Source: Albula goreensis (lineage: Eukaryota; Chordata; Actinopteri; Albuliformes; Albulidae). From it: a stretch of 64,000 nt of DNA. The DNA lies in NCBI GenBank assembly GCA_022829145.1, contig CM040741.1:50314180-50378179 (forward strand), given 5' to 3'. The translations under genes were made by a program, and so were the position numbers. Below, one piece after another: positions 32,161-46,445 of this stretch (positions are counted from its first letter, which is position 1; each line of letters begins with the position of its first letter). Below the pieces are notes generated by a model. That model had not been told where the DNA came from, did not search any database, and saw only the letters and a program-made list of their open reading frames with translations.

Positions 32161-35100
32161 TAACTCGTTTGGCTGGCTTTCTGGATTAGAGGCCATATGA
32201 AAAGGCAGCATGAGCATGAAAAAGTACAGTACATACTCCTGATTGAGAAAGGCACTTTCTGACAATCACACATTGATGAAAAAAGAAGAAAATAAAATGG
32301 CAAATCCATTAATCTTTGCAAAGCTGTGCCTCCTACCTACTCCAAAGCGTGCCTGTTCCAGTAATAGTGAAAGTATCAGACATTGCGTATACATTGTTAC
32401 TCTAACCAGCTGGAACTTTAAAAAGAAAAAAGACTGCTGCTGTAGCCATAAAGCCATCATATTGGCTGTGAACCAGTGTGATATGCTAAAATGGAAAATG
32501 CTGTCAAGGAAAAGCCTGGGGTCAGAAGTGAAGGCAAGCAACTGATGCTTTATGGACCCAATGTAAGGTCTGGCACTCATACAGGCTATCAATCATCGAC
32601 TTCTATGAGCCAATAAGAAGCCTTTGATTTCTGTGGGAAGAAATTCTGACAGAGGCCAGTGAGTGGTTTATTGCACACAGTAACTTTCACCTAGTTCTGT
32701 GCTTCATATTCATGAAAAGGTTCAGTGCTCAGACTTCAGTAGCATTTCATTGAGCAGGCCCTTTTATTAATATTTATAATGCATGACAATGCATCACAAA
32801 GCTGAAAATGTTTCAGCTTTAAGAGAGGGAGAGGAGAGAGAGACTAATGTTAATGATATAGAGCTGACTGCATGGTTAGCATATGCACTTGGTGGCATCC
32901 TTCTGACACAGAGAGCTATACCTATGGTCACAGAGAGTATTAGTCTACGGTCACAGAGCATTGGGGAGTAGAGCTATCTCTATGGAACATTGATACCTCA
33001 CTCTGAAATTCCATGGTGTGACAAAAACCTTTTACACAGTCACAGAAGTACAAAATATAGCTGCCCTGACCAATGACATAGATCATTTTTACTTAGTAAA
33101 GTCAAACCTCTGATACCACAGACTATGTGCTACAAAGCGATTATCATCAACCACATCACCCCAAATTCTTTTACTATCATTTATTCATTTTATTTAAATG
33201 ATTTAGCTGAAAGCTAACTACAGTCTATGGGACTATGGCTTTCCACAGAATTACATTTACTGAAAACCCAGGATCATTTATGACATATATCGGTTCTGGA
33301 ACAGGTTTGGCACAAAATGAGTGATAAACAGCCTGGGGAGCACATGTCTGTAAACGAATCCATCCCCTGCACCATGACAGAATGATAAATAAATAAATAA
33401 GCCTCCAAAAAAAAGAGAAAATACAGAGTATCTGCGATTGAAAAGCTCCTCAAAAATGTTTGTTTGGATGAAAAGAATACGTTCAGGAGGCAGTCTTGTG
33501 AAAAGTGGTTCATAAGGAAGACCTCCTGGGTGCGTGACCATGATCTGCTGGGGGTGGGGGTGTTCTGTGAATCCATTTCACTGCCTTTTAACGTGGTGTT
33601 CATGCCTTAATGACTCCCATCAGGAGAGAAGAATGTAAACCTTCTTCCACTGTGTTTAACAGCACTCTTCTGATGGGTTCGGCAAGTGAGAAAAAGGGAA
33701 AAGCATGAGATGGCTTGAAACTGAACATTAAAGGAGCCAGGGGTTTCATTCAAAGCTACATTGCAACACAGATGATAAAATTATATATTTTCAAATAATA
33801 TCAATATACTATCAATAATTTGAACACATCTATTGGTAACAAGAGGTAGATTATTTTTGACAAATAATCACAATTTTGCATATATTATTTTACAAAGTTT
33901 AGATTAAGACTGAAACCTACAAATGAAAACTATTAAAGGGGCTGCAACTTGTACATTCATAAAAGCAAATAAAAAAATTATTAAAATATTACATGTATAT
34001 TGCATTTTAAAGGGCATTGTACTGCCATTATTATCTGCACAATCTTCTTGCTTTGAGAAATGTTCACTCCAGCTGAGGTGTAAGGTTTGTTTTCTCAAGT
34101 TATTATACCTGTCTTTGTATGATGTTGTGAGTTTGCATTTTAATAGATAGTCACCTGCTGTGCATAACAAGGAATGCAGTCACTTAAAACAAACAAAGGA
34201 AACAAATGTGCCGCTATTTTTTTGGTCTGTTTTGCTTCACACAATGCAGCATGATGGCGAAATAACAGTGAAGCACAATCGCTAAAACACTCACTGCTGG
34301 GAAAAAGGCCATGGGGGGCACATACCCTAAATCGGCCCGCAAACGATGTCCCAAGAAGAGGACCTATTTAGGCCCTGTATGCACTGGTATAAAACACAAA
34401 GTGACAAAAACAGCAGAAAGAATCTTTTAAGATGAATATTGTTTTGCTATGCATGACTTCTCTGTCAATAAAATGGGATAGTACAATTGAAAAATACTCC
34501 TGTCTTGCAAGCCCATGTAAATCGGGGGAGCTTATAAAATATTAAGTATGCATTTGGCATAGCACCACTTTTTGTGGCATGAAGTCAACCCAACCCACCG
34601 CTGTCTCTGTTTATGTTTCTAATTCATTTATTTTGTGGCCGCTGTTTGATCTGACAGGGAGACACCTGCGTGTCTGAATCCATGGGGATGACTGCCTCTG
34701 GGTGCTTCGACTTCAGATGCCTGTGTCTGTCAGCGTGGCCCCTGCTGCGAGACGCTCCACACACATACATTGATCTACCTCGAGGAGACTGGAGTCGTTT
34801 TTAAAACTCTTTGACTCAGATATTCAAAGACAGAACAACAAGGCATCTCCATCTTTCCTCAACATAAAGTTTGAGTCAGCCTCAGAAACCATCACAGTGC
34901 CTCCCTTCCACGCTAACCCTGAAAGATTTCTCATACCTCTGCATTTGTGATTTGAATTCAAGCTGCTGTAATGATTATTACAATGATCATCCTTAGGGGG
35001 CGCCAACACGAAATGTTGAAATGAGTTGCATCTTGGCACTCTTAATGAGCCAGGGAATTTTATCATTGTTACCATCTATCACTGTTCTTCTTTCAAGGAG

Positions 35101-36589
35101 GATTGCCACTGTTTCATAAAAGAGAAAGTTCAAAGAGGCTTGGGTACTGTTATGCAAGAACCACTGGTGTTGAATGTTACAGAAGAATTCATATAAATTA
35201 TAAAAAATATACAAATATAAAATATGGCATATTTAAATTGCGTAAGAAGTTAACATAAAGTACAGTTGTATATGTTGAGTATTTTATTTGTTGATATGTC
35301 AAAGAACTTGATTTTGTGCCTATTTTTATCACTAGTATGTCCCATAGACATGCATACACACATACATGAAATACATTTATACAAGATATAAACCACAGCA
35401 TGCCAAGCATATACATAAACATATGGTATGATTTCGGTGTTGACTTTGCTTGAGGCAATTCTAAATGAGTCAACAACCACATTGAAATTGATGTAGCATA
35501 TAGCCTACTGCTGAGATTTCAAATCAGTATTTCACACTGCAATGTTTCAGTTTAAAAGGTTCTTCATGATGAAATCCATTAGAATAAATTATATGCAAAT
35601 TGAACATAAAAACCTAGAATGTCTTGGTTGAAAAAAAAAAAAAAAATAGAGCTGGTGTATCTGCAAATAGGACATTCCACTGACTGTTCGGACTCTGGCT
35701 GTATGCCATGCCTAATGATTTGCCTTGTAGCCCCCTACATCAAAGCCTTGCATCAGAGCTATAAGAATGTATGGATGCCTGTTAAAGTATAGAGATATAG
35801 TCTGCCAGCTCAAGTTGTTCTGAAATATACAGGCACTACTACAGTCCAAATGTCAGATTCACAAAGTGAAATAAAAGCATTGTCTCTTGAGAGGGAAAAA
35901 ATGCAGTGGTACAAATAATGTGTTCACCAATTGTTTTGAACAAAGTACTGCGTAATATGAAGAGGCAGCTGATTTAAATAAAAACACACCATTCTATTAT
36001 CTGAGGGCAGTAGAATTGCAATGATCCAGGTGGACAGAGGACAGTCCTGCCGGGGGATTTGTCTATGGAAGTCGACCATACAAGTCTGCCATACAGCTGA
36101 GTCCACTCCTCTGCTTTTAATAGTGTATTGCAGTGGCTGGATAGCATGGGGCATCTCAAAGCCCTTACAGTTTATCAAGACAGCTTATGGACATAAACTC
36201 TGCTGACCCAGTTTCCATCTCAATCGCTTCTGCTTGTCCTCGGTCATGTGCAGCTGCCCTTTTTCCATGGGGGTGGGGATGGTGGGTTGGATGTGATAGT
36301 TGGATGTGGGTTGTGCTAATGGTTATCTGTGTTTCTTTCTATTACTCTGTGTCTCTCTCTCTATTAATATGAATGACATCATACAAACATTTTCCAGTTT
36401 TTTTGAGCCAAAAGCCTGATTAATTTGACAGATTTGTAATGTAATATATATAAGACTATATACTTTAGGTGGGCTAATTATGGGCAGGAGGAAATATATT
36501 CCATTCTGTTTTATTCTGTTGTGATGATGTCTTCATCTTAGTGAAGAATGCGGAACATAATGGCACATTCGGTGCTTTAACAGCTGGTT

Positions 36590-36800
36590 TTACAGCCACT
36601 GTCACAGATAGTGACACTCACATCGATTGCAGAGGGATGTCAGCCAGTTCGGGATCCAGAGCATCCATGCAGCAGGATGAATAGCGGCCCAGCTAACTGA
36701 TAAAATCGCATTTCATCGAAAACAGATGCTGGTCAGAAGTCAAAATCCATGGTGTGGAATGATGATGACCCTTCGATCGGACAGAGTGGCGGAGGGGGTG
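36590..36800. promoter_or_regulatory. possible conserved non-coding element
   Basis: Complex sequence with CATCGATTGCAGAGG, TTCGGGATCCAGAGC and ATAAAATCGCATTTCATCGA, ending at a G-rich run near 36790-36810. No frame. Confidence 0.25.
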
Positions 36801-37782
36801 GGGGGGGAGTCAGGCCAACCATTGATTTACTCATTAAACAGCTCACCCTGAGGGTTTTGCATTTGAAGAAACCAGCCATTATATCTCACCACTTCTGTAC
36901 CCCTCTGCTCTAGCAGCTGAGGCCAGGGCTGGCAACTGCACTGCAGATTATTTCAGGGTCGCAAAGCAAAGGTTAAAAAATGAAAGGGCTCATGAATCCT
37001 TACAAAGGAACAACCAAGCGAAACAAGTAATAATTAAAAGACTTATTGTACAGTGATTCTATTCTTTTCTCAGTAATTATTTCTAAGAAAAAAGTCAAAG
37101 TCAGATGACATGTAAAGAACTATGCATGGGGGACTGGCATAACATTAACATAGCATTAAGTCATTCTTAACATTAAGTCATCTCTGTTGTAATTGTCAAT
37201 TTACCATGACATATTGCTGCTGGACTGTTTGCATCTAGATGCAGTTTTGCAATGCACCTATTTGCTTGTCTGAAAAGGCAGGCAAGACAGATGCTGAAGA
37301 GAATGACCTTATTCATTTCTCTTTTAATAGGAATGTTAAATGTCAAGGGTCTTATTTTTGTGAATCTTGAAGCAAAGTCTAACTAGCTCTCTTATTCCAT
37401 CTTGAAACTATATATATACCAGCACAAAGTTTCTAGCTGACTCAGGTTTAATTTTATACATCAAAATTGTTCCTTAATAACAATGCAAAAAAAAAAGGAA
37501 TTCCATATACATGCATATGTCTATGATGATATACAGTATTGATATTGCAAACACATTCATTCACAGAATCAAATGATTTACTCAGATATGATTTAAATGT
37601 GCATTAAAAATGATTGATCTTAAACTTCATCGGGGACAGGATGTGACTGTGCGTCAGTTTGTTTTGCCTGGTGTTCCTTCCGAGATCAATGCTGAACGAC
37701 TTCTTTCCCTGACAGGGAGGTATATTCAGGAGCAGCCCAGTAAATCAACAAAGACACACAGGCTCTAGCACAATCACCCAGC

Positions 37783-37842
37783 CCCCCCACCCCCAACACA
37801 CACACACCTCCCCACCCCCACCCCCACCCCCACCACCACCCT
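37783..37842 (-). repeat. C-rich (CCCCCA)n tract, G-quadruplex-capable on minus strand
   Basis: The plus strand has repeated CCCCCA units (CCCCACCCCCACCCCCACCC) beside a short CACACA run. The minus strand therefore carries at least four runs of four or more G within about 30 bases. Confidence 0.8.
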
Positions 37843-38965
37843 CCACATCTTCCAAAGTGCATGTTGTTAGTCAAATAGCCTCTACAGCCTTGATCTTAAA
37901 TTGTACCAGCAGTCGGCCAATCGTTATCGCTTCTCTATATCACAGGGCAGCCCTGACAAATGACTCTACGCTACAGAATCATCTGTCACTGTCCCCCAAG
38001 CCACCGCAATCCTGGCTGCTGCCTGAATCTGCACAACCACAGGTTAAAATACACACATCGTAGTCATTAGAGGGCATTCATTCCAACTGGCATGCTACTG
38101 CTGGAGCTTTACTGTGAACAAAGCTTTGCACTGTTGTTATTTTTCAAAAATTGTGTAGTATCGTGATTGGGAGTTAAGCATCACATTCAATCAAACCAGT
38201 TTGGTGGGTTTTGGTGCTGAACTTTGAACAAAGAATTTATGCAAAGGGGAGAGCTGTTGTTCTTTTTCAGTAATTTTTTATTATTAAAATCCTGAGCTAA
38301 TAAAAAAATGTTATACGACCACCATAAAAAAATGTACTGCTTGCTTAAGTTCATTAGCACCCAAGCGCTGTAAGTCAGATTGAATTCCCTCCTTCAGTGG
38401 TAATCGTGAGAGTGGGCAGCTATTGTTTTTTTTCCTTCCAGATCCACCAAAGCAATTATTCTGTTGTGGCGATTCCAGACTCAAAGGTGTGAAATTCAAC
38501 ACATTTCATGCTGAGATAATGGTCCTTTTATCCTATCTGGCTGATGCGGTTGATGTGATTAGATTTTTATCTGATCCATGTTTCATTCCCCCCTCTCCCT
38601 CTCCTTCCCGCCCCAAATCATTCCACTTCACACACTGGTTACCTCCCCATACCCCTCTCACTCTCATATCATTTTACATCATGTATTGGTTGCCCTTTCC
38701 TGCTTCCCCCATTTCTGGCTTGCAAATAATCTCAGCTGAGAAATAAGTTGTTTTGAAGTGTGACATTGTGAGACCCTCTCCTCTCTTGTAATTATTAATG
38801 CAGATCTGTTAGTGGATGTGTTCTTGGTTATTCTCTGCAGACAAGACAAAGCGTGTTGGAGAATCACTTACAAGGGTGTTACTCGCTAGATGGAATGTCA
38901 TCACCATGTCTCCATGCCAAATCCCCACCAACCCCCATTCCAACACATACAGTCGCAGACAGTCT

Positions 38966-39014
38966 CACACACACACACACACACACACGCAGGTACGCAT
39001 ACATGCACACACAC

Positions 39015-39095
<81 letters not shown>
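38966..39095 (+). repeat. compound (CA)n microsatellite
   Basis: Two CA arrays, about 38966-38988 and 39006-39095, separated by GCAGGTACGCATACATG. The second runs nearly 45 units with one AACA interruption. All His/Thr frames here are artefacts of the repeat. Confidence 0.97.
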
Positions 39096-39099
<4 letters not shown>

Positions 39100-41247
39100 C
39101 ACAGGAGCACATCCTGTGTTCCATTTGCAAGCCTTTTCATTTGTGTGTCTCCATTATCATTTATGTGTGAGAAGAGAAATATATACTACTGTGTGATGTG
39201 GGATGTAATTTACAATAGGACCCCCCCACCTCAAAAAAAAAGCAACAACAGCAACAGAAAAACACAGAGACAGCTGGGTAGCTCATTTTGTTAATGTTAA
39301 TACACTGTGCTAGTGTATGGTTTGCCACTATGGTGCTGTGACTGCGACAGGCAGCCCTTCAGTATAGAGTATAAAAGAGTGCAGCATTGCAGAGGGAGGG
39401 TGCCATGTATTTACCTAGTATGGCCATATGTATTTGCTCACCAGTGCCTCCTGCTGGTTGGTAACGGAGCACCTACAGTCTCCCTGCACAAGCTGCACAT
39501 GTAACGCCTTACTCCAGCTCAGTAATCTGTTCAAGCTGAACTGGTGGACTGTGGTGTGAAGAAAGTAGTGTGTTTTTAAGGTGTAAGGTGTGAATGCTTG
39601 TCTACACTCTTCTGAATTGACAGCAGAAAATACAAAAGTTAGTGTGCTTGTGAACATGCATTTAATTGGGAGGAAATGAATATGCCGGAACATGTGATGG
39701 ATGTTTTGGATAAAAGTTTGAAGAATTTCAGCATTGATATAACATTAGCAGACTCTAGAGCAATCTGATTAGCCTTATCCTTATACCATGATGTAAACTT
39801 ATATGCAGTATGTACAGTGACATGTATAACATAATTTAAATGGACAAACACTTCAGGAAGGGAATTTATGTTTAACTACACTGTGTTGCATAATGCCAAG
39901 ACCATCTCTTTGTCATTAAATTTCATCTTGCTTAACAACAGTAATTTCATGAGTTAGAATTACTGTTATAGTTATGTGTTATTGTGATCTTAAGACTTAA
40001 GCTATTGTAAACGATAATTATAATATTATAGTAATGGGTATGTGAAGCTTCAGTACATGAAGAGTTAAAAATACAATGTAAAGTAAAGTTGTTTTGACAT
40101 AGTATGTTCGTACTAGCTGCGACAATAGAATCATCATTGCTGCCCTATTTTCTGTGAAGTGGTAGACCCTCACAGAGTGGAAAATAAAGCCATTTTATGA
40201 AGTGGTTAACACACATAATGTGGAGAATTCAGACACACTGACAGTTCAATTCACCTCAAATAGTACAAATGCATTTTTATATGTCAGAAGTAAATCTCAC
40301 TAGAAATCTATTTTTTTCCCTCAGGTAAGTTAAATTAATATTTTTTTCTTTCTTTTTTTGGGGTGGGGAATGGAGATTCATTTCATCCCTCCTTTTCAAT
40401 ATTAAAGTGCTGAAAGTATATAAATGGTGTCCTGAGACTACGTGAATCATTTTTTTTGCTTCACAATTAGATGATCACCAGTGAAGAAGCAATGAAGATA
40501 AAAATCTCTGACATTTAATTTAATGTTTTTCTTTTTTATAATTTTTTTGCTCTGACATTTTGTTTGTTTTGAATGAATATATTTTCACTGAGGAAATTGA
40601 GGAGAAAAGTTTGTGTCACAGACTGTAAGACTTTAGATTTAGCAGCCTTCAAGTGTTGGACTGACAGACAGAAGGAGAGTGGAAGAAAGGCAAACTGACT
40701 GGGAAGACAAGAAAGGGAGTGAAAGAAAAAAATGATTTGTCCATCTGCTTCCCCATTCGTGATTTTTCCGTTTTCTCTTTGTGTGGGAAATCTTGGCAAG
40801 TTTCTTTGTTAGTGCAGTCTGGCCTACAGGTTTAGCTCAAACCAGTCTAATAGGCTGGACAGCAACCGAAAGAGCCTATGATCCATACTTCTGACAGATT
40901 TGGTACTTTTGTTGTCTGTTACTGGCTTGTGTGCAGTGCAGTAATACTACAGTCTTAACACCCCCCACGCACACACACAAGATGACAGCTTGGGCACATC
41001 TGTGGAAGAGCTGTTGAGTGGCACCAAAAGAGCCAGCCCAGATCAAAGAGGAAAGAACACAAACAAGATCTGCAATACAGGGGATAGGATATGCATGCAG
41101 AAGGACTAATGACTTCCTGAATAAATGATCTGTCCAAATATGTTTCTCCACCCAATAAAGAAAAGCAAATTACAAATCCTGATGAGAGGGCTTTTTCTTT
41201 TCTTTTCTTCTAAGTCATCATTTCATTTGGGTATATAAATCTGGAAG

Positions 41248-41450
41248 AGGTGTTTGATGTTAGGGAACTGGGCTTGTACCACTGGAGTTGTGGGTTTGAT
41301 TCCCAGGTGGGTGCTGCCATCGTACCAAATAAGGTACCCTGAATTGCATCAGTAAATATCTATTTGTATAAATGGACCATGTGTAAGCTGTAAAATAAGG
41401 TGTTTGGGTCAAACTGAATTAGAGCATTTACTTAAATGCTGAAGAATGTG
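41248..41450 (+). mobile_element. tRNA-derived SINE, nearly full length
   Basis: The head has GGAACTGGGCTTGTACCACT and a pol III B-box (GGGTTTGATTCCC, 41292-41304). The body reads GTGCTGCCATCGTACCAAAT, AAGGTACCCTGAATTGCATC, AGTAAATATCTATTTGTATA and AATGGACCATGTGTAAGC. This matches, in order, the widespread fish SINE ending in 'GAGCATTTGCTAAATGC'. Here the end is GAGCATTTACTTAAATGC. Moderate divergence, so an old copy. Confidence 0.75.
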
Positions 41451-44400
41451 AAACACAAAGAACTTTCAGATGAGTCTGACTGTTAATTAGAGGGAATATT
41501 TTGGAGTAACACCTACCCTGGCATCCGCTATCCTACCCATAACCAAATGCGCTCAGCACATTATATCCAACTGCTAAAAAATTCTTACCAAGCTGTTCAG
41601 TTCTCCAAACACTGCATTTTAAGAGGAAAGCTGGAGATGGTTATGCAAGAGCATTCTCAGTGGGAACAGTGATGCTTTGTAAAGTTCCATAGGGAGAGAA
41701 AAATATCTGTCTGGGTTTAAACTCAGGGGTGCCGCTACTTACCCAGAAATATTCTTTTTCTTATTGACTGTGCCATCCAGTTTTCCCTGTGTGTGCACTC
41801 TTTTCAAAGGCACCTTTTTTCTGTTGCACGTTGCAAGCAAAACTCCTCCAACAAGCTTACTGGGGGCTGATCTGTATCTCTGTGCTTTGTCTCCTGATTG
41901 CCCTGAATACGGTCTGTAGGTCTTGGTTTTGTCTGCAGTCAAGCACACTCCCATCCAGTCATTCATGCTGCTGCAGTTATTCCTGCTTCACATTGCCCTG
42001 GTCTGTGCCTGTGTGTGGATTACTGATTGTTAGGGTGAATGGCCTATTCTTGTCATTACATTTTCTTATGTACGGACACTGCATTCCCTCTGCCTCCCCT
42101 CCCATTTTTACTTTTTTCCACCCTGTTTTAACCCGAATTTGTAAGCCTCCCATGGAAATCCTCTCCTGATATCTCGGCAGAAGGAAGCTGTGAAAAAAGG
42201 ACTCCTTCCATTCATTTTACAACAGGCTTTTTCCCACATGGAAAGTTAATAGTAATTGCATACCGTCAGTATAGACTCAGTTAGTACACCTCCAGGTGCC
42301 CCACTGACCAGGTGTGGAGGGTGAAGAGACCATCAATCTTGACTACCTGGACCACATCATTCTTTTGCTGGGCTCATTCTTGCCTCACCAATGCAGACCT
42401 CTGGCCATGGTCTGTAATGGCAAGGCTGGTACTGCTTCCTGATTGTGCTTCTCATTTACCATATAAACCACTGAGACCCTTAGACACTACAAATATAATT
42501 TCAAACCTGAACCATAGATATTCGCTGAATGTACTTTACTGATCTCAATCACACCTCTGCAGAAGGGTTGCACATGCTCCTTGCAGTGCCCTCATTCAGC
42601 CACTATGAAACTTTTCTATGCAACATACATTTTTTCCTGATGTTTGAACTGATGTTAACTCAAGGGAAATATTTTTGAAATTTATGAATATCAAAATTGA
42701 CATGGCACACATGGATGAAATTTGGATATTTAATAAATGCACCCAACGAATCACTAACTAGTCTCCTCCATTTTAAACAAGTCTGCTTCCTTCCTCATTA
42801 CTGGGTGGTTGTTTGTTGCTAAGGGGAAATGCTAGCTATTAAAAGATTTTACATTTGAGGACACAGCATTTACCTCAAGGATTTTACCACGGCATAAATG
42901 TTACCACAGCAACAAGGTCAAAAATGCAACTTGTCATGCTCTCTCATTTGAAAATGAATTACTACTGCCTAGAGCAGAGTAGGACAGCCACTTCAAGTGG
43001 AAATCCAAAATGTAAAGAAATAAATGAATAAATGAAAGTTCAGGGTACCACCACAACCATGGAACATTTTGAGGTAAATGTCTTGGTAAAAATAAAATTC
43101 TACGATTTTTTTTTTTTTAATACTGAGCCCAAAATCATTTTACATTTTCATCTGTGAGCCATTCAGAAGCTGTGATATCGAGACAATTTTATGCGTATAC
43201 TGGTCATTTGCCATGGGAAACAATTGCTGAACCTTGTAAGTACTTTGGAAGTAGAAACTTGACATCTACTGCTATACTAGCCAAAAAATCTTACCCACAG
43301 AAAGCTTGGGGACATCTTTGGGACCAAAGCATGTTTGGTGTGCCAACTTCTACTGGCAAGAAAACAAAATCATTAAAAGAGGATGTAGTTTAATGATGAG
43401 AAATGGCCAAATTAGCCCATTTTCCTTTGTAATTTTCTCACAGATTTAATTGAATATATCATAGTGCTCCGTTCAAACAAGAAGGATCCAAAAGTTTCTG
43501 ATTGCACTTTAAATCACCTCCATCACCTCAGGTTATTCCATGCATATATAACAGAAGAAAAGTTTCTAGGAGAAACAGAAGTACTTTTCATTGCCATGAA
43601 ATTTATTTTCAAATAATTTATTTTCGGCATTCTTAAAAATTCCAGTTAAATGAAAATAACTTCATAGAACTCAGGAACTGTAAGGGCAAAACATAAGTGA
43701 TATTAAAAATGATTTCATTTGCTTCAGATAAACTTTGTGTAGCCTGGAGGTGTGAGAAGTAACTTGAAGCCGTAAAAACCATTCCAGATTTTTGTGCAAA
43801 TTCATCTGTAATAATACTGCCAGCACTGTCATAATCTTCTATATTTGCCTTTCTGTCTGGTACACATCAGATGGTAAACTAAAGAGGCACTGTCCCGCAA
43901 AGTGTAGTGGGGTCAGTCAGGGAAAAGGCATTAGAAATATGTCAATTTCGTTACATTTCTTTTCATGTCAATACTCACAGCGTTAGTATTTCTCTCCCAG
44001 CCTGGAACTGCTTGTTCCATCTGTAGGTCTGTCCTATCTCTGAAAACTCCTTCAATGCAGTGTACTACAAAACAGCACAGTTGTGCTATTTAGACTTCCC
44101 CTTCCAGGACTTCACTCTATATGCAGCTGGCATATGGAGAGCAGGGGCACCTCCATCAACCAGGAGTAAATGTGGGGAAAGCTTTCTGACCAAAACCCTT
44201 CCTCCCTGGGTAATATTATGGTAAATTGTGCCTCACCTTGTCATTGTTGTACTCAGAGTAAGAAGCAGCAAAATATCTGCATCATTAAAAGTTTACCAAA
44301 CCTGAAATTCCCTGCTGGTTCACTCTGCCTCCCCATCCACCCCCTCCCCCATTGTCTGTCCCTAAACTCACCATTGGACCTTGCATGTTTATTGTTCATT

Positions 44401-45784
44401 CCTGATCAAGGAATCTTTATCTCAAATGATTAGTTTCATCTCAAGTGCACTCAAGAATAATGAGAAATTATATTGTGCCATCTGCAAATGCAATCAGGGG
44501 TCATGCAAGTAAGATAACAAGGATCTAAGAAAAGAGAGAAAACAAATGATCAAAACAAGAATTCAGACATTTGTCCTTGTAAGTTAAAAGAATAGTCAGT
44601 TCAACATCCAACCAATAAGAATACTATTGTTACATATAAAATAAGTTCATCTTATGAAAATAAATCCTTATTAAAACAGTTTCAATAGTAATTGTCTCGT
44701 ACGTTATGGTAGTGCTTCACAATCAAATTTTGGTGCAACACAATTCTGCCATGTCACAATTTGGCAAGTATGACTTGCTGGATTCTGCCTGATTCTATTT
44801 TAAGACATGTGAGATCTCAGACCTTTCCTGATTTGAGTATTTTGTTGTCACAACATTTGTGGTGTGAGTATGGATACTATTTTGCTGCCAATTAGATGAA
44901 TGTTTTTTAAGTGAATGACTGACCCAAAGCAATTGACTTATGCACCTAACCATAATGGCCCAAATTCATTTTTTTTTTTTTTTTTTTGCTCTTGCACAAT
45001 GACTGAAGAATTGGTGTTGGTAACTCTGCAAAGTACAGTCAAAAAATTAACAGACTAAATTACATAAAAGTTATCCATTATATCAATTTTCTTATGTTTT
45101 CTACCATATTAATGATTACATGTGTTACTTTGGTTTGTATACTAAAATAACAAATTTCACAAGCACATACAATTAATAAAACACAACACTAATTTGGTAT
45201 TGTTTTTATCATTTGCAGGTGCAAAAGAAAAAAAAACATTACTCTCATTAAAGAATAATATTTCAGAAAACATTGCACAAACAATTAATTTACAACACAA
45301 ACTAATATCAGAATTTATCTAGTGGATGTATAAAAGTCTCTTCAGATTTTTAATGCACACAGCTTGTACAGGTGCATTTCAAATCTGTATATCTGTACAT
45401 GAGGAAATACTTCATTTACATATATAGTGACTTAAAAAACAAGATAAAAACGCAACTGAGGAAACCTTAAAAATGACTATGGTTCAATAAAATTCAAAGA
45501 AATTGATTTAAACTTTTTTAAATCCACTGAATAGCACATCTGAAATAAACCGTCTTTATAATAATTTGTTGCACATTTGACTTATTATATACAAGACACA
45601 CTGCATAACCTTTATCAAATGAAGTAGTAATGAGTCAAAAAATTGTAAAACTACTTCCACAATGGTTTGTAACACCGATGACTTATTTAATTCCTTTATA
45701 TATCAAAGTGATAAGCAGCAGGCACAGCACAAAAACAAGATATTATTGTATGTATCTGTACATCATACAAATGTGCACATAAAT
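41451..45784. other. intergenic DNA, nothing recognised
   Basis: AT-rich sequence with poly-T runs (about 43108-43119 and 44969-44988). The plus-strand 126-codon frame at 41789-42169 is Cys/Ser/Leu-rich with no domain and is not supported as a gene. Confidence 0.55.
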
Positions 45785-46445
45785 AGCAATGAGCATCACC
45801 GGCCAACCACAGTGTGGCTGTCTGATATCTGAAGCTAAACAGTGCTGGCCTTGGTTGGTACTTGGATAAAAGACCCACAAAAAATAAGCCGCTGAGTTAA
45901 ATTATATTGTCCGGTTATTTGGGGTTGGTCCTCTTTCTAGACTGAAGAGCATTGTTGGGGACACAGTTTTTGATTCCATCTTCTGGAGACCAGGGATAGA
46001 AAACATCTTAAAAAGTACTCCACTAATGCACTAACCTAACTGATGGTAATTAGTACAACTCTTCATCTAGCAAAGGGAGGTAATTGGCAAAAACAGCTGG
46101 TTCATGCATTGGTATTAATTATGGTAGAGCTTATAATTTAAAAAGGTAAGGTTTTCCACCTGTAGACGAGCCTTACACAAAGGTCCTGACTCACTGTGCT
46201 CATTAAATACACCTTGAAACTTATCACAAGGAGTGAGGGGTTTCTTTGTGTCCTGGTATAAAACTAATCCCCTCTTTCAATTTAGCTAATGATCCTTATT
46301 TTGAAGTGCTTTAATAATTCCCTTCCTCTCAGACTCATGTCAAGTGCTCTGCTCTAAAATGGCTGCTGTCCATGTCCCAGATAAGAGATACACAATAATG
46401 TTGCTGGTAATGGTTAAGGTGAGCTTCCTTTCTTCACTGAAACTC
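45785..46445 (+). mobile_element. 5S-rRNA-derived SINE (SINE3-like), old copy
   Basis: The head matches the 5S rRNA internal promoter: GTCTGATATCTGAAGCTAAAC (45820-45840), then GGTTGGTACTTGGATAAAAGAC (from 45853), against 5S GTCTGATCTCGGAAGCTAAGC and GGTTAGTACTTGGATGGGAGAC. The tail has AAGGTCCTGACTCACTGTG, CTCATTAAATACACC, AACTTATCACAAGGAGTG, GTGTCCTGGTATAAA and AAAATGGCTGCTGTCC, closing with GGTTAAGGTGAGCTTCC. These match in order the 3' body of 5S-type fish SINEs as recalled. The middle (45910-46165) is diverged or holds an insertion. The element is a transposed pol III unit, not a functional 5S gene: the 3' third of 5S is missing. Confidence 0.7.

Larger units (their letters stand above)
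29351..41247. other. intergenic DNA, no gene recognised
   Basis: AT-rich, with short chance frames only. Sub-features listed separately are possible conserved elements, a CACCTG-rich decayed minisatellite, an ATT repeat, a C-rich tract and a CA compound repeat. No tRNA, rRNA or spliced gene was found. Confidence 0.6.

Noticed and set aside
38816..39294. Several overlapping 100-134 codon frames rich in His/Thr or Cys/Val
   Set aside because: They are translations of a CA microsatellite, open in several frames at once.
41292..41304. A genuine tRNA gene (B-box GGGTTTGATTCCC)
   Set aside because: No cloverleaf can be formed; the sequence continues into a SINE body.
41739..42169. 126-codon plus and 75-codon minus frames
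   Set aside because: No domain, splice site pattern or codon bias; the plus frame is composition-driven (Cys/Ser/Leu from T-rich codons).
45820..45880. A functional 5S rRNA gene
   Set aside because: Only the internal promoter region is recognisable, the 5' part is poor and the 3' end of 5S is replaced by SINE body sequence.
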